Shown here: one piece after another, positions 43,147-52,389 of the stretch | Layout of the letters: the number at the start of each line of letters is the position of its first letter | How positions within the stretch are numbered: position 1 is the stretch's first letter | Origin: Streptomyces sp. NBC_01445 | Lineage (GTDB): Bacteria > Actinomycetota > Actinomycetes > Streptomycetales > Streptomycetaceae | DNA length: 64,000 nt | Reading direction: 5' to 3' | Assembly (NCBI RefSeq): GCF_035918235.1 | Contig: NZ_CP109485.1 | Location: forward strand, 2,108,001 to 2,172,000 | Notes under the pieces: generated by a model | What the model saw: the letters and a program-made list of their open reading frames with translations, nothing else | Told to the model about the DNA's origin: nothing | The model's database searches: none | Program-made: the position numbers and the translations under genes

Positions 43147-43162
43147 GTCGAAATCGTTCGAC
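43147..43162. promoter_or_regulatory. Candidate LacI operator upstream of the regulator gene
   Basis: GTCGAAATCGTTCGAC is an inverted repeat with 6-bp arms and the 4-base centre ATCG, 62 bp before the LacI start. The position suits autoregulation. I did not find a second copy before the binding-protein gene, so the assignment is tentative. Confidence 0.45.
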
Positions 43163-43504
43163 ACGGTGCGCGGGGCCGCTCGTCCGTGGGCGGCCTCGGT
43201 GAGGTTAGGTTCGGCTCCGGCCGGGTGTCTACGGATTCCTCGGCTCTTCGATGAATTTCGATGACGGGGCGTTTCACGGACGGGGAGCAGCGAGATCACG
43301 TCGGCGACCGGTCCGTGCAATTTGAGCCGAACGACCGCGTCGATCCAGCGCGCCTGTCCCGCTCGGAAATGCGATTCTGGTTCTGGTCTGCAGCTTCTCC
43401 GCGCAGGGCTCGACCTGCACAGCGCCTGGGACGATCTGACGCCACTGTCGATCGTCACCGCGTTGGCCCGAAACCTGATCAAGGCGCCCGCTGCCGTGCT
43501 GGCA
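43163..43504. other. Non-coding region upstream of the LacI operon
   Basis: Apart from the candidate operator just before it and a short direct repeat around 43243-43262 (TTCGATGA appears twice), I see no gene, hairpin or other supported site here. Confidence 0.4.
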
Positions 43505-43835
43505 GCCACGTGGTCAAGGATGCAGAAGGCTTGGCGTTACGGCGCGAGAACGCGGTGTCAGACCGCCCGCGTCCGCCACGAGCCCACGGGCCGGATCCGG
43601 CTCGCCATGCTCGCGGTTCGTCCCGTGCGAGCGCCGGTGCCAGGCCTTCACGGTCACCCCCACCACACTCCTGGCCTGGTGGTACCGCCAACTCATCGCC
43701 AGGAAATGGACGTTCACCCGGCACCGCCGCCCCGGCAAACCCTCCACCGCGCCTCCGTGAAACAGCTCAACCTGCGCCAGGTCCGAGAGAACAGCAACTG
43801 GGGGCGCCCGATGGCTCGCACCGGCCACCACGACG
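43505..43835 (+). pseudogene. Integrase-type transposase remnant, middle part
   Basis: Fragments in different frames, VKDAEGLALRRENAV, VRHEPTGRIRLAML, TVTPTTLLAWWYRQLIARKW and VKQLNLRQVRENSNWG, match consecutive parts of the same IS481/IS3-like transposase family. A stop follows GKPSTAPP at about 43756. Several frameshifts make it inactive. From here to 44080 no other feature is visible. Confidence 0.65.
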
Positions 43836-44080
43836 TCCTCGTCGGCTCAACCAGCGACGGATGGACACTTCGCCGGACGGAACGCCCTGCGCGAGCGTCA
43901 GGCAGACCTCTCGAAGATCAATGCCCTTGCATCGATGATCTACGCGACCTCGGTGTCCGTAGGCTGTTCCCGGACGCCGAAAACCGCTTCTGGCCACCAC
44001 CTTCCGTTGGACTGGACTCTCGTTCCTCACGCAGGTGGGCTGATCAGCTTGCGGTTCACCAGGGCCGGGGCTCGGCTGTG

Positions 44081-45490
44081 TCAGTCGGGGGACCTCGCCG
44101 GCAGCCATGGTTCGTGCCACCGCGGATATCCGGCGACGAGCTTGCTCGCTCCCTCCGGTCCCCAGGTCCCCGGCCGGTAGCGTTCCGGATCGCCGGGCGC
44201 TTCCAGCAGTGGCTGGACGATTCGCCACGTCTCCTCCACCGAGTCCTCCCGGGTGAACAGGCTCGCGTTGCCCTGCATCGCATCACTGAGCAGGCGCTCG
44301 TACGGTTCGGGTGCCTCACCCAGCTCGGCCGCGAAGAGGAGGTCAAGGTCCACCAGCTGCGTGTCCTGCTTGCCCGGCTGCTTGGCCTGGATGCGGAAGT
44401 TCACGCCAGGGCTCGGATCGATCCGCAGGATCCACTGGTCGGGCTCGGGCGCGAACCGCTCCGCGAACGCAAGCCGCGGCGGGCGCTTGAACACGATCCG
44501 GATCTCGGTCACACGCTCGGGGAGCGACTTGCCGGCGCGGATGAAGAACGGCACCCCGGACCAGCGCCAGTTCTCGACCTCCAGCCGCAACCCGACGAAG
44601 GTCTCGGTGCGCGAACGCGGCCGCACGCCGGGGACCTGCAGGTACCCCTCGTACTGCCCGCGGACGTAGTGGGCCGGGTCGGCGTCGGGGATCGCCCGGA
44701 ACACGTCAACCCGGCGGTCGCGGAGCGCGTCCGCATCGGCGGCTGATGGCGGCTCGGACGCCATCAGGGCGAGCAGCTGCAGCAGATGGTTCTGCACGAC
44801 GTCGCGGAGCGCGCCGACCGGGTCGTAGAAGTGGCCGCGGTCCTCGACCCCGAAGTCCTCGGCCATGGTGATCTGCACGCAGGAGACGTGGTCTCGGTTC
44901 CACACCGGCTCGAACACGGAGTTGGCGAACCGCAGGAACTGGATGTCCATCGCCGGCTCCTTGCCGAGGAAGTGATCGATCCTCAGCAGCTGATCCTCGT
45001 CGAGGAGCTGACGCAGCTCGGCGTTGAGGGCACGCGCCGACGCGAGGTCATGCCCGAATGGTTTCTCCACGACGACCCGGGCGCCCTTGGTCAGCCCGAC
45101 GCCTGCCAGGCCCTCGACCACCCGGGCAAACAGCGACGGCGGGGTCTCCAGATAGAAGACCGGGTGCCGCTTGCCGTTGACCGCCCGGGCGAGGCGATGG
45201 AACGTCTCCGGGTCGGCGTAATCGCCCTGCACATAGCTGAGCCGGGCGGCGAACCGGGCAAAGACGCTGTCGTCCAGCGGCTCGCCCGTTGCCTTGATCG
45301 CCGCGCGGGCGTGGTCACGCAGCGCGTCGTCGGACCAGCCGTCGCGCGCCACTCCGACGATGGGGCAGGTCAGCAGCTTGCGCCGCTCAAGCCGATAGAG
45401 CGAGCGGAACGTCATTTTCCGCGCGAGGTCTCCACTGATCCCGAAAATGACCAGCACGTCTGCGGGAACGTTCGACGGGTTCGAAGCCAC
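44081..45490 (-). CDS. zwf: Glucose-6-phosphate 1-dehydrogenase
   Basis: A 469-residue enzyme oxidising glucose 6-phosphate to 6-phosphogluconolactone with NADP/NAD. The N-terminal nucleotide motif is LVIFGISGDLARK. The substrate-binding and catalytic motif RIDHFLGKE is at residues 170-178, and VVEKPFGHDLASA lies before it. The C-terminal domain is normal and ends at RWHEPWLPARSPD. GTG 45490 has GGAGG 6 bases upstream. The same frame stays open upstream into the 3' part of the lactonase gene, so a read-through or fusion product is conceivable. It is the last gene of the pentose phosphate operon. Confidence 0.93.
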   Translation of the reverse strand: MASNPSNVPADVLVIFGISGDLARKMTFRSLYRLERRKLLTCPIVGVARDGWSDDALRDHARAAIKATGEPLDDSVFARFAARLSYVQGDYADPETFHRLARAVNGKRHPVFYLETPPSLFARVVEGLAGVGLTKGARVVVEKPFGHDLASARALNAELRQLLDEDQLLRIDHFLGKEPAMDIQFLRFANSVFEPVWNRDHVSCVQITMAEDFGVEDRGHFYDPVGALRDVVQNHLLQLLALMASEPPSAADADALRDRRVDVFRAIPDADPAHYVRGQYEGYLQVPGVRPRSRTETFVGLRLEVENWRWSGVPFFIRAGKSLPERVTEIRIVFKRPPRLAFAERFAPEPDQWILRIDPSPGVNFRIQAKQPGKQDTQLVDLDLLFAAELGEAPEPYERLLSDAMQGNASLFTREDSVEETWRIVQPLLEAPGDPERYRPGTWGPEGASKLVAGYPRWHEPWLPARSPD

Positions 45491-45500
45491 CTCATCCTCC

Positions 45501-46229
45501 TTACGGAGCCGGCACGGCAATGGGGTCGGGCAGCATGGCCCTGCTGGCGACTGGGCGCCGACGCGAGCAGGACCCCGGCCGGCCGCCGCGTCCGCGAGGA
45601 CGAGCGACGCCGCCGCCTCGACCCGGCCTGCGGGAATCGACCGGTCTCCCGCAACGAGCCTCGAGAACGGTTCGCGCTTGTCCGCTCCGGCGATGAGCCA
45701 GAGCACCTGCTGGGCGCGAGCGCGCAGGATAGGTGAGCGTCATGCGCTGGTGGCCCATGTAGGGCTCCGTCAGAGCCACCGGCCGGTCCGAGACTTCGAG
45801 CACCGGGTCCCGTGGCACCATCGAGGCGGTGTGCCCGTCCGGGCCGAGGCCCAGGTGAACGAGGTCGAATCGCTCGGGCAGCGACCGCCCGTAGGCGGCG
45901 GCCGCCTCGTCAGGGTCGGCGTCGTTGACGGGCATCGCGATGACCTCGGCGGGGGCCGCACCGAGGCCCTCCCGCGGGTGGGTGAGGTTTCGGTCCGGGT
46001 CACCGTCGGGCGCGACCCGCTCGCCGACCTGGAACACCGCCACGCGCTCCCAGGGGACGTCCTCATGTGCGAGCCGCGCGAACATCGCCCATGGCGTGTG
46101 CCCCCCGCTGACGGCGAACGTGAACCGGCCGTGCGCTTGCACGCAGGCCCGGGCCGGCCGCACCACGGACGCCGCCGCTGTGCCGGCGACCGCGTCGGGA
46201 TCGGCGACGCCCTCGAGTTCGTGATGCAC
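45501..46229 (-). pseudogene. pgl: 6-phosphogluconolactonase, frameshifted near its C-terminus
   Basis: From GTG 46229 (GAGGG upstream, 5 bp after the gnd stop) the frame encodes a normal lactonase: FTFAVSGGHTPWAMFARL, VFQVGERVAPDGDPDRN and LVHLGLGPDGHTASMVP, then MTLTYPA. At about 45725, in the GC-rich run GCGCGCTCGCGCCC, homology leaves this frame and continues in the +1-shifted frame as RAQQVLWLIAGADK and GDRSIPAGRVEAAASLVLAD. One extra base explains it. As read, the protein would have about 75 foreign C-terminal residues. The shifted frame has no stop before zwf. It could be a true mutation or a sequence error. Confidence 0.75.
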
Positions 46230-46234
46230 AGCCC

Positions 46235-47266
46235 TCAGCCCTTCTTTTCGGCGTGCCCGCCGAACTCCGAGCGCATCGCCGAGAGGATCTTGTCGGTGAA
46301 CTCCCCGGCCTCCCTGGACTCGAAGCGCTCGTAGAGCGCGGTGGTGATGACCGGTACCGGGACGCCTTCGTCCACCGCGGCGAGGACGGTCCAGCGGCCT
46401 TCCCCGGAGTCGGAGACCCGCCCGGCGAAGCCGTCGAGGGAGGGCGAGCCGGCGAAGGCGTCGGCGATCAGGTCGACCAGCCACGAGCCGACGACCGAGC
46501 CGCGCCGCCAGACCTCGGCCACTTCGCCGACGTCGATGTCGTACTGGTAGGCCCACGGATCGCGCAGCGGAGTCGTCTCCGCGTCGACCTCTTGCTGTCT
46601 CTTGCCGGCGTCCGCACGCTTGATGATGCTGAGGCCCTCGGCGATCGCGGCCATCATCCCGTACTCGACCCCGTTGTGGACCATCTTCACGAAGTGCCCG
46701 GCGCCGTTCGGCCCGCAGTGCAGGTACCCGAGCGGTGCGGTGCCGTCGGTTCGGGTCCGGCTAGGCGTCGGCTCGGCGCAGCCCTCGCCGGGAGCGATCG
46801 TCTTGAAGATCGGGTCGAGATGGGCCACGGCCTCATCCTCGCCGCCGATCATCAGGCAGTAGCCGCGCTCCAGCCCCCAGACCCCACCACTGGTCCCGCA
46901 GTCGACATAGTGCAGCGACTTGTCGGCAAGACGCTTGGCGCGCGTGATGTCGTCGCGGTAGTAGGAATTGCCGCCGTCGATGAGGATGTCGCCGGGCTCC
47001 AGCAACGGCTCGAGCTGGTCGAGGATGGAGTCGACGATCGCAGCCGGAAGCATGAGCCATACGGCCCGTGGCTTGTCCAGTTTCGCGACGAAGTCCTGGA
47101 GTGAGTCTGCGCCCGTCGCGCCTTCGCCGGCCAGTTCGGCGACGGCGGCCGCGTTGACGTCGGACACGACGCAATGGTGGCCGTCTCGCATCAGCCGACG
47201 CACCAGGTTCGCCCCCATCCGGCCGAGCCCGATCATCCCCAGCTGCATGGGCTTGTCTGTCGCCAT
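46235..47266 (-). CDS. gnd: 6-phosphogluconate dehydrogenase, decarboxylating (short bacterial type)
   Basis: A 343-residue enzyme that turns 6-phosphogluconate into ribulose 5-phosphate and CO2. The nucleotide motif is [16 protein letters not shown], the substrate motif [15 protein letters not shown], and the catalytic Lys is in [16 protein letters not shown]. The length places it with the short GndA/YqeC-like group rather than the 470-residue form; a 25-residue insert with [14 protein letters not shown] near position 175 is unusual. It is separated from the lactonase start by 5 bp. Confidence 0.92.
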   Translation of the reverse strand: MATDKPMQLGMIGLGRMGANLVRRLMRDGHHCVVSDVNAAAVAELAGEGATGADSLQDFVAKLDKPRAVWLMLPAAIVDSILDQLEPLLEPGDILIDGGNSYYRDDITRAKRLADKSLHYVDCGTSGGVWGLERGYCLMIGGEDEAVAHLDPIFKTIAPGEGCAEPTPSRTRTDGTAPLGYLHCGPNGAGHFVKMVHNGVEYGMMAAIAEGLSIIKRADAGKRQQEVDAETTPLRDPWAYQYDIDVGEVAEVWRRGSVVGSWLVDLIADAFAGSPSLDGFAGRVSDSGEGRWTVLAAVDEGVPVPVITTALYERFESREAGEFTDKILSAMRSEFGGHAEKKG

Positions 47267-47276
47267 GTGGTGCCTC

Positions 47277-47600
47277 CCAGTCCTTGAGCGTGCGGTGGTG
47301 CCGGATCAGCGCGTTCGTGGACGAGTTGTGGCCGAACTCAGGCTCGGTCGCGCTCTCGAGTTCCGAGATGATCGCGACAGCGAGCACCTTGCCGAGCTCG
47401 ACGCCCCACTGGTCGAAGGAGCCGATCCCCAGATCGTCCCCTGGCTCGGGCGCCCGGCTTCGCGGTACGGCGTGGCCACCCTGGCCAGCAGCACGTTCGT
47501 CGGGCCGGTGCCCTCCGTCACCCGGTGCGGCGTCACGTCCTCCGCCGTCCCCCTCGGCGCGCACCTCGTCCGGTGCGGATCGTGTTGACGGAAAGTGTTG
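47277..47600 (-). pseudogene. Glucose-6-phosphate isomerase remnant (C-terminal end, frameshifted)
   Basis: Two minus-strand frames together spell the end of phosphoglucose isomerase: [20 protein letters not shown] in one frame, then [20 protein letters not shown] and [20 protein letters not shown] in another, with [13 protein letters not shown] at the end. [10 protein letters not shown] is a signature of the family. The N-terminal 400 or more residues are missing. Its place between polyphosphate glucokinase and gnd fits a former operon member. Confidence 0.75.
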
Positions 47601-47670
47601 CCAGGTCGTTGTTGCTCAACGCCAGCCTCCCTGAAGGTGCTGCCCGGGCCGTCATATCGACTGCGGAGGG

Positions 47671-48444
47671 CTAGGGTTGCCCTTCCCCGGCCGGGGCGAA
47701 GAGCGCCGCGCCGACAATGCCCGCATCGTTGAACAGCTGGGCCGGCACGATCTCGGTCCTGAGCTCGATGTGCGGCAGGAACTTGTCGGCCTTCTTGCTG
47801 ACGCCGCCGCCGATGATGATCAGGTCGGGCCACAGCAGCCGTTGGACAAGCTCGAGATACCTCTCCAGACGGTGCGCCCATTTCTTCCAGGACAGGTCGT
47901 CGTGCTCTCGCACCGACTCCGCGGCCCAGTCCTCGGCATCCCCGTGGTGCAGCGGCAAGTGCCCCAGCTCGCTGTTGGGCACCAGGAACCCGTCGGTGAA
48001 GACGGCGCTGCCGATACCGGTGCCGAGCGTCACCATCACGACGACGCCCTTGCGCCCCTTGCCGGCGCCGAAGCGCATCTCGGCGATCCCGGCCGCGTCG
48101 GCGTCGTTCACCACCCTCACGTCGCGGCCGGTCACTCGTGCGAAGAGCTGGGCCGCGTCCGTCTCCATCCAGGCCGGGTCGATATTGGACGTCGTCTGGA
48201 CTCTGCCGCCCCGGATGACGGCTGGGAGTGTCAGCCCGACCGGTCCTGGGACGCCGATCTGGGAGAGCACCGTCACGACCACGTCCGCGACTGCCCCCGG
48301 TGTCGCCGGATGCGGGGTCGGGATCCGAACCCGCTCACCGATGAGGCTGCCGAGCTCGAGGTCGACCGCCGCTCCCTTGATACCGGTGCCGCCGATGTCG
48401 ACTCCCAGCACGTGGGCCGCCTTGTCGTGAATTTCCTGCGCCAC
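47671..48444 (-). CDS. ppgK: Polyphosphate glucokinase
   Basis: A 257-residue ROK-type kinase that phosphorylates glucose with polyphosphate or ATP. The phosphate motif is [16 protein letters not shown] (Asp16). The catalytic Asp is in [16 protein letters not shown], a second phosphate motif is [14 protein letters not shown], and the PPGK-specific [13 protein letters not shown] is present. It is the first gene of the operon and feeds glucose 6-phosphate to zwf. No control element is obvious in its 150-bp leader. Confidence 0.93.
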   Translation of the reverse strand: MAQEIHDKAAHVLGVDIGGTGIKGAAVDLELGSLIGERVRIPTPHPATPGAVADVVVTVLSQIGVPGPVGLTLPAVIRGGRVQTTSNIDPAWMETDAAQLFARVTGRDVRVVNDADAAGIAEMRFGAGKGRKGVVVMVTLGTGIGSAVFTDGFLVPNSELGHLPLHHGDAEDWAAESVREHDDLSWKKWAHRLERYLELVQRLLWPDLIIIGGGVSKKADKFLPHIELRTEIVPAQLFNDAGIVGAALFAPAGEGQP

Positions 48445-48829
48445 TGCCCGCTCCCCTCAGGGGCTGGCCCAAAATGTGTTGTGTGAATCTTGGACGTTAG
48501 GCCCCGCACGGGCTTCGCCACGTAATTCCCAATTTTCACACATGCCCCTAATGTTCGCCACATCACCTTTATCAGGTCATATCGGATATTAGGGTGTGTA
48601 TCCAATGCCTGCGTACTCGCAAGGGCATTAGCTTTCCCCTTCGTTCGAGAGGAACGCGACTGCGACTCACGCCAGCCGCGGCGGTACCCTCCAGCAACTT
48701 TCGGAACTCAAGTCGGCCGGGAACCCGTCCCGCAGGTCCCCCGCATCCAGGAGCCGTCGCCTCTCCCCACCCTGTGGGGTTCCAGAACAGGGTCGTCGTG
48801 CTGACCTGCAGATCTGGGCTGCCCTTTCG

Positions 48830-49150
48830 TACTCGTTGATGAGTCCGCCGAGGACTGGACGGCGCTTGATCCTCTCGTGGGTGAGGTCGGCGGTGGGTGG
48901 TCGGCCCGCGGCGGGTGCAGCTGTTGTCCGCGGTGCGGTCTTCGCCCGTTGTAGCGCTGGGCGTACTCGTCCAGCACGGTGCGCAGGTGGCGCTGACCGA
49001 AGATGAGCATCCGGTCGGTGACCTCCGAGCGGACGGTGTGCACGAACCGCTCCGCGTACGCATTCGCTTGCGGACAACACGGAGGGATCTTCACGACTTG
49101 GATGCCCTGGCCGGCGAGGACCGCGTCGAACGACCTGCTGAACTGGCTTC
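48830..49150 (-). pseudogene. Integrase-type transposase C-terminal remnant
   Basis: One frame reads FDAVLAGQGIQVVKIPP, CPQANAYAERFVHTVRSEVT, DRMLIFGQRHLRTVLDEYAQ and RYNGRRPHRG. Another then gives DLTHERIKRRPVLGGLINEY. These are the DDE-domain end and the terminus of the same transposase family as the other relics. The start is missing and there is a frameshift near 48930. Confidence 0.75.
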
Positions 49151-49217
49151 ATTGAGGCCGGCGCCGCCCGACATCCGGCCGACGACGTCAACCGGCGGTG
49201 AGCGCCACCCGCATCGG

Positions 49218-49396
49218 TCAGGCGCGGGCCGGCGCCGCGGCGACGATCCAGTTCCTGAACTCGACGGCGTAGTGCCGCAGGTGGTGATCCAGGACGTCCT
49301 TCGGGCAGGACGTGGGGAAGTAGACCGTCAGGTTCGCGGTGAACCCGTCGGCGGTGTCGCCGAACTGGATCAGCGCCCGCCCGACGACGGTGCAGT
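49218..49396 (-). pseudogene. Unidentified gene fragment, C-terminal 60 residues
   Basis: A clean minus-strand frame ending in TGA encodes VVGRALIQFGDTADGFTANL, TVYFPTSCPKDVLDHHLRHY and AVEFRNWIVAAA. Composition looks protein-like, but there is no start and I recognise no family. It meets the GntR fragment tail to tail at about 49400, which suggests a deletion junction. Confidence 0.4.
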
Positions 49397-49401
49397 CCTC
49401 C

Positions 49402-49713
49402 TACGCGGCCTTGAGCGCGGCCGACATGGACTTCCACCAGGCTCTCGTCGAGGAGTCCGGCAGTCCGCGCCTGCAGCGGATCGCGCAAACCCTCTTCGTG
49501 GAGACCCGGATGTGTCTGTCGGCCCTCACCGAGGACCACCCGGACCCCGACGCCCTGGTCGAAGAGCATGCGGGCCTCATCGAGGCACTCCGCGACCAGG
49601 AGGAGTCCCGGCTCCTCGCACTGCTCGACGACCACATGCAGGACGCGGTCCACCGCCTGACGGGCCCGGACCGGGCGCCGGAATCCGCCACCGCGGACGC
49701 GGCGGCAGGCTGA
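49402..49713 (+). pseudogene. FadR-type GntR regulator remnant (FCD domain only)
   Basis: The frame reads LSAADMDFHQALVEESGSPR, IAQTLFVETRMCLSALTED and LVEEHAGLIEALRDQEESR, the second half of an FCD ligand domain with its His residues. The winged-HTH domain is absent, so the remainder cannot bind DNA. A strong terminator follows the stop. Confidence 0.75.
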
Positions 49714-49715
49714 CA

Positions 49716-49757
49716 CACGAGGATCCCCCGGCACAGCGGTGCCGGGGGATCCTCGTG
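49716..49757. terminator. Perfect 19-bp hairpin terminator
   Basis: Positions 49716-49734 pair perfectly with 49739-49757 around the loop AGCG. It lies just after the GntR relic and 63 bp before the end of the minus-strand alcohol dehydrogenase, so it can stop transcription from both sides. Confidence 0.85.
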
Positions 49758-49819
49758 CCCTGCTCGCTACGGCAGGTTGCGCGCCATGGCCGGCGGCGCA
49801 GGTCGCGGCGTGGTCAGGC

Positions 49820-50836
49820 TCAGGCAGTCATGTCCAGGACGACACGGAAGCGTGCCTTGCCCGAGAGCATCCGCTCGTAGGCGTCCATGGCGTGGGTGAA
49901 GGGCATGGTCTCGGTGGAGGGGCGGATGCCGTGGGCGAGGGTGAAGGCGAGGTTGTCCTCGTTCTGGATCGATGATCCGGTCAGGCTGCCGACGATGCGG
50001 CGGGTACCGAAGATCAGGTCGGCCGTGGCGACCGTCAGCGGGTCGGGGGCGGCGCCGACCACGACCAGGCTGCCGCCCGGGGCCAGTCCGCGGACCAGTG
50101 GGTTCATGGACGTACCGCTGGATGCGGTGGCGACGATGAGCGATGCGCCGCCCAGGTCGGCCAGCGCCGTGCCGGGGTCGGTGCCGGTGCTGTCGATGTA
50201 CTCGTGGGCGCCCAATTCCCTGGCGAGGGTCTCCTTTTCCTGGCCGCGGGCGATGGCGGCCACCCGGTATCCGAGGCCGCGTGCGTACTGCAGGGCGAGG
50301 TGACCCAGCCCGCCGATTCCCTGCACGGCGACCAGGGCGCCCGCGCGGGTGGGGGCCTGCTGGAGCGCGGTGAGGGTGGTCAGTCCGGCACACAGCAGCG
50401 GGGCCGCCTCGACGGCCGGCATGCCGTCGGGGATGCGCACCAGGCCGCTCGCGCGGGCGTAGGTCACCTCCGCGTATCCGCCGTCGACGGTCGTGCCGGT
50501 CTGTTCCTGCTTCAGGCAGTTGACGAAGTCGCCCCGGCGGCACGGTTCGCACTGCCAGCAGTGCCCGTTCAGGAAGCCGACGCCGACGCGGTCGCCTGGC
50601 CGCCAGGCGGTTACACCCACGCCCACGGCATCGATCACACCGACGATCTCGTGGCCGGGAACGACAGGGAGTGACGGGTCGGGGCGCAGCCCCTCCACGG
50701 CCAGCACGTCGGAGTGGCAGACACCGCACGTCTCCACCCTGAGCCGGACGTGCCCGGGCTCTGGATCGACCAGCTCGCGCTCGACGAGCCGGAGCTGGTG
50801 GACGCCTGTGGCCTCGAATGCTCGGTACGTGGACAT
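49820..50836 (-). CDS. Zinc-dependent alcohol dehydrogenase
   Basis: A 338-residue NAD(P) alcohol dehydrogenase. Catalytic zinc ligands are in ETCGVCHSDVLAVEG and VVPGHEIVGVI. The structural zinc lobe, CWQCEPCRRGDFVNCLKQ, has its four Cys. The cofactor motif is VAVQGIGGLGHLALQ. GAGGAGAAG precedes ATG 50836. The TetR regulator diverges 216 bp away, and matching operators lie before both genes, so its expression is probably induced by a substrate-like ligand. It resembles the AdhP-type broad-range enzymes. Confidence 0.92.
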   Translation of the reverse strand: MSTYRAFEATGVHQLRLVERELVDPEPGHVRLRVETCGVCHSDVLAVEGLRPDPSLPVVPGHEIVGVIDAVGVGVTAWRPGDRVGVGFLNGHCWQCEPCRRGDFVNCLKQEQTGTTVDGGYAEVTYARASGLVRIPDGMPAVEAAPLLCAGLTTLTALQQAPTRAGALVAVQGIGGLGHLALQYARGLGYRVAAIARGQEKETLARELGAHEYIDSTGTDPGTALADLGGASLIVATASSGTSMNPLVRGLAPGGSLVVVGAAPDPLTVATADLIFGTRRIVGSLTGSSIQNEDNLAFTLAHGIRPSTETMPFTHAMDAYERMLSGKARFRVVLDMTA

Positions 50837-50898
50837 GTCGCTTCTCCTCGGATCCGCCTCTGCCGACACGGGGAGGGCCGAGGGCTTGGGTTGGACTT

Positions 50899-50917
50899 CA
50901 ATATGACCGGTCACTTT
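50899..50917 (-). promoter_or_regulatory. TetR operator copy 1 (alcohol dehydrogenase side)
   Basis: Read on the minus strand, AAAGTGACCGGTCATATTG. It contains the palindrome TGACCGGTCA and lies 63 bp before the alcohol dehydrogenase start. Seventeen of 19 bases match the copy at 51013-51031 on the other strand. Confidence 0.75.
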
Positions 50918-51012
50918 AAACTTAGTCAAGCAGGCCCGAGGGGCGAACCGTGGACGACGCGCCGTTGCAGGCGGGCGCCGCTTCCCCGCTGGCCTGGGGT
51001 TTGACCCGAGGC

Positions 51013-51031
51013 AAGGTGACCGGACATATTG
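51013..51031 (+). promoter_or_regulatory. TetR operator copy 2 (regulator side)
   Basis: AAGGTGACCGGACATATTG lies 22 bp before the TetR start, in opposite orientation to copy 1. Two near-identical sites facing outward, one before each divergent gene, indicate repression of both by the TetR protein. Confidence 0.75.
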
Positions 51032-51052
51032 ACCCCCGAGGTGGTGGTGAGA

Positions 51053-51625
51053 ATGGCACGCGCGTCCAAGCGCGAGGAGATCGCGCAGGCAGCCCTGGAG
51101 CAGTTCCGCACGCGGGGCTTCAATGCCACGGGCATCAGCGACATCACCTCGGCGGCGGGGGCTCCCAAGGGCTCCTTCTACAACCATTTCGCCAGCAAGG
51201 AGGAGAGCGCCCTCGAGGCACTGAGCCGCTACGCCGCCGGATTGCGGTTCGACATGCTCGACACCCCGGGAAGCCCTGCGCTGGAACGGCTTCGGGCGCA
51301 CTTCGAGTTCTTGGGCGCAGACACGGTCGACAGCGGCTTCGCCCGCGGATGTCTGGTGGGCAACCTCGGCGCCGAGGTGGCGGACCACTCCGAGGGGATC
51401 CGCTCCGCCGTCCAGGGCGGCTTCCAGCTGTGGGCCACGCACATCCGGCAGGTCCTCACCGAAGCCAAGGAAGCAGGAGAGCTGAATGCCGCTCTCGACG
51501 TCGAAGAGGCCGCGCTGTTCATCCTCAGCGCCTGGGAGGGCACGCTGATCGCGGCCCGAGCCGACAAGTCCTCCACCCCCTTGGACGCCTTTTTCCGCAT
51601 GGTCTTCGACGTCCTCCTGCGCTGA
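51053..51625 (+). CDS. TetR-family transcriptional repressor
   Basis: A 190-residue repressor. The N-terminal HTH reads KREEIAQAALEQFRTRGFNA and GISDITSAAGAPKGSFYNHF. The ligand domain has FARGCLVGNLGAEVADHSEG, typical of the TetR_C group found near alcohol dehydrogenases and oxidoreductases. ATG 51053 is preferred over the TTG at 51029 because it gives the usual short N-terminus and GAGGTGG lies upstream. It should bind the two operators in the divergent region. Confidence 0.9.
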   Translation: MARASKREEIAQAALEQFRTRGFNATGISDITSAAGAPKGSFYNHFASKEESALEALSRYAAGLRFDMLDTPGSPALERLRAHFEFLGADTVDSGFARGCLVGNLGAEVADHSEGIRSAVQGGFQLWATHIRQVLTEAKEAGELNAALDVEEAALFILSAWEGTLIAARADKSSTPLDAFFRMVFDVLLR

Positions 51626-52389
51626 TCGCCGCTAGGGCATGCTGAGGACTCGTAGGCGCCTCTACCCACGGCCGACCCGCCGAGGCAGGTGCCCGCAAGC
51701 CTGAGGAGGCCAGGGGCTCCGCAGCCGCGACCGGCACCCGGCTGCGGCTCTGCACGAAGCGCCGTACGAGGGAGTCCCGACGACCTCGACCAGCGGACCG
51801 TGCCGAACCCCGCGCGTCGACGCCGATGACACAGGGTGAGCGACGGATACTCGCTGTCCACGCCGGTACCACTGGGCTTACCGCGTCCCCAGGATCAGTG
51901 CCCCGGTGCGTGACGCCAGCGAACCAGTGAAGAATGAGAGGGGCGCCCGGATGATGAGGGCACCGCGTATCGCCTGGCCGCGGCAGCGTCGTGGATCGGA
52001 CCGCCGTCACGGACCCTCCCGTGGCGATGGCCCCCGGAGCTGGAGGGCCTCGACTTCACCGCGACGGAGGTGAACACAAAATGCACCCGCGGCATCACCT
52101 ATCTGCTCGTGGACAGCGATCAGTTCGCCTTCTGGCCATTGCGCTCGCGCGCGCATCGCTTCCCGACCAGGTGGGCGCTCGCCAGACACATGCGGTCGGA
52201 GCGCGCCGTCGCCCCGCTTGCCACTGCTGAGCGCACTCGCGTCGGCCCCGCCAGGGCAATCACGCCCACCGATACCGATTACGGAGCGCAATCAGCCTCG
52301 CGGGCATTCACCGATCCCGTCGGCGGGCCGTGCCACCCCAGCGACGCCCTTTTGGCCACGTCACCATGTACGACGAGCAGGAGACCAGC
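51626..52389. other. 764-bp region without a recognisable gene
   Basis: No frame here has convincing length, start and codon pattern together. A plus-strand stretch around 51990-52140 reads LEGLDFTATEVNTKCTRGIT and LLVDSDQFAFWPL, which looks protein-like and might be a relic, but I recognise no family. No terminator or repeat stands out. Confidence 0.4.
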
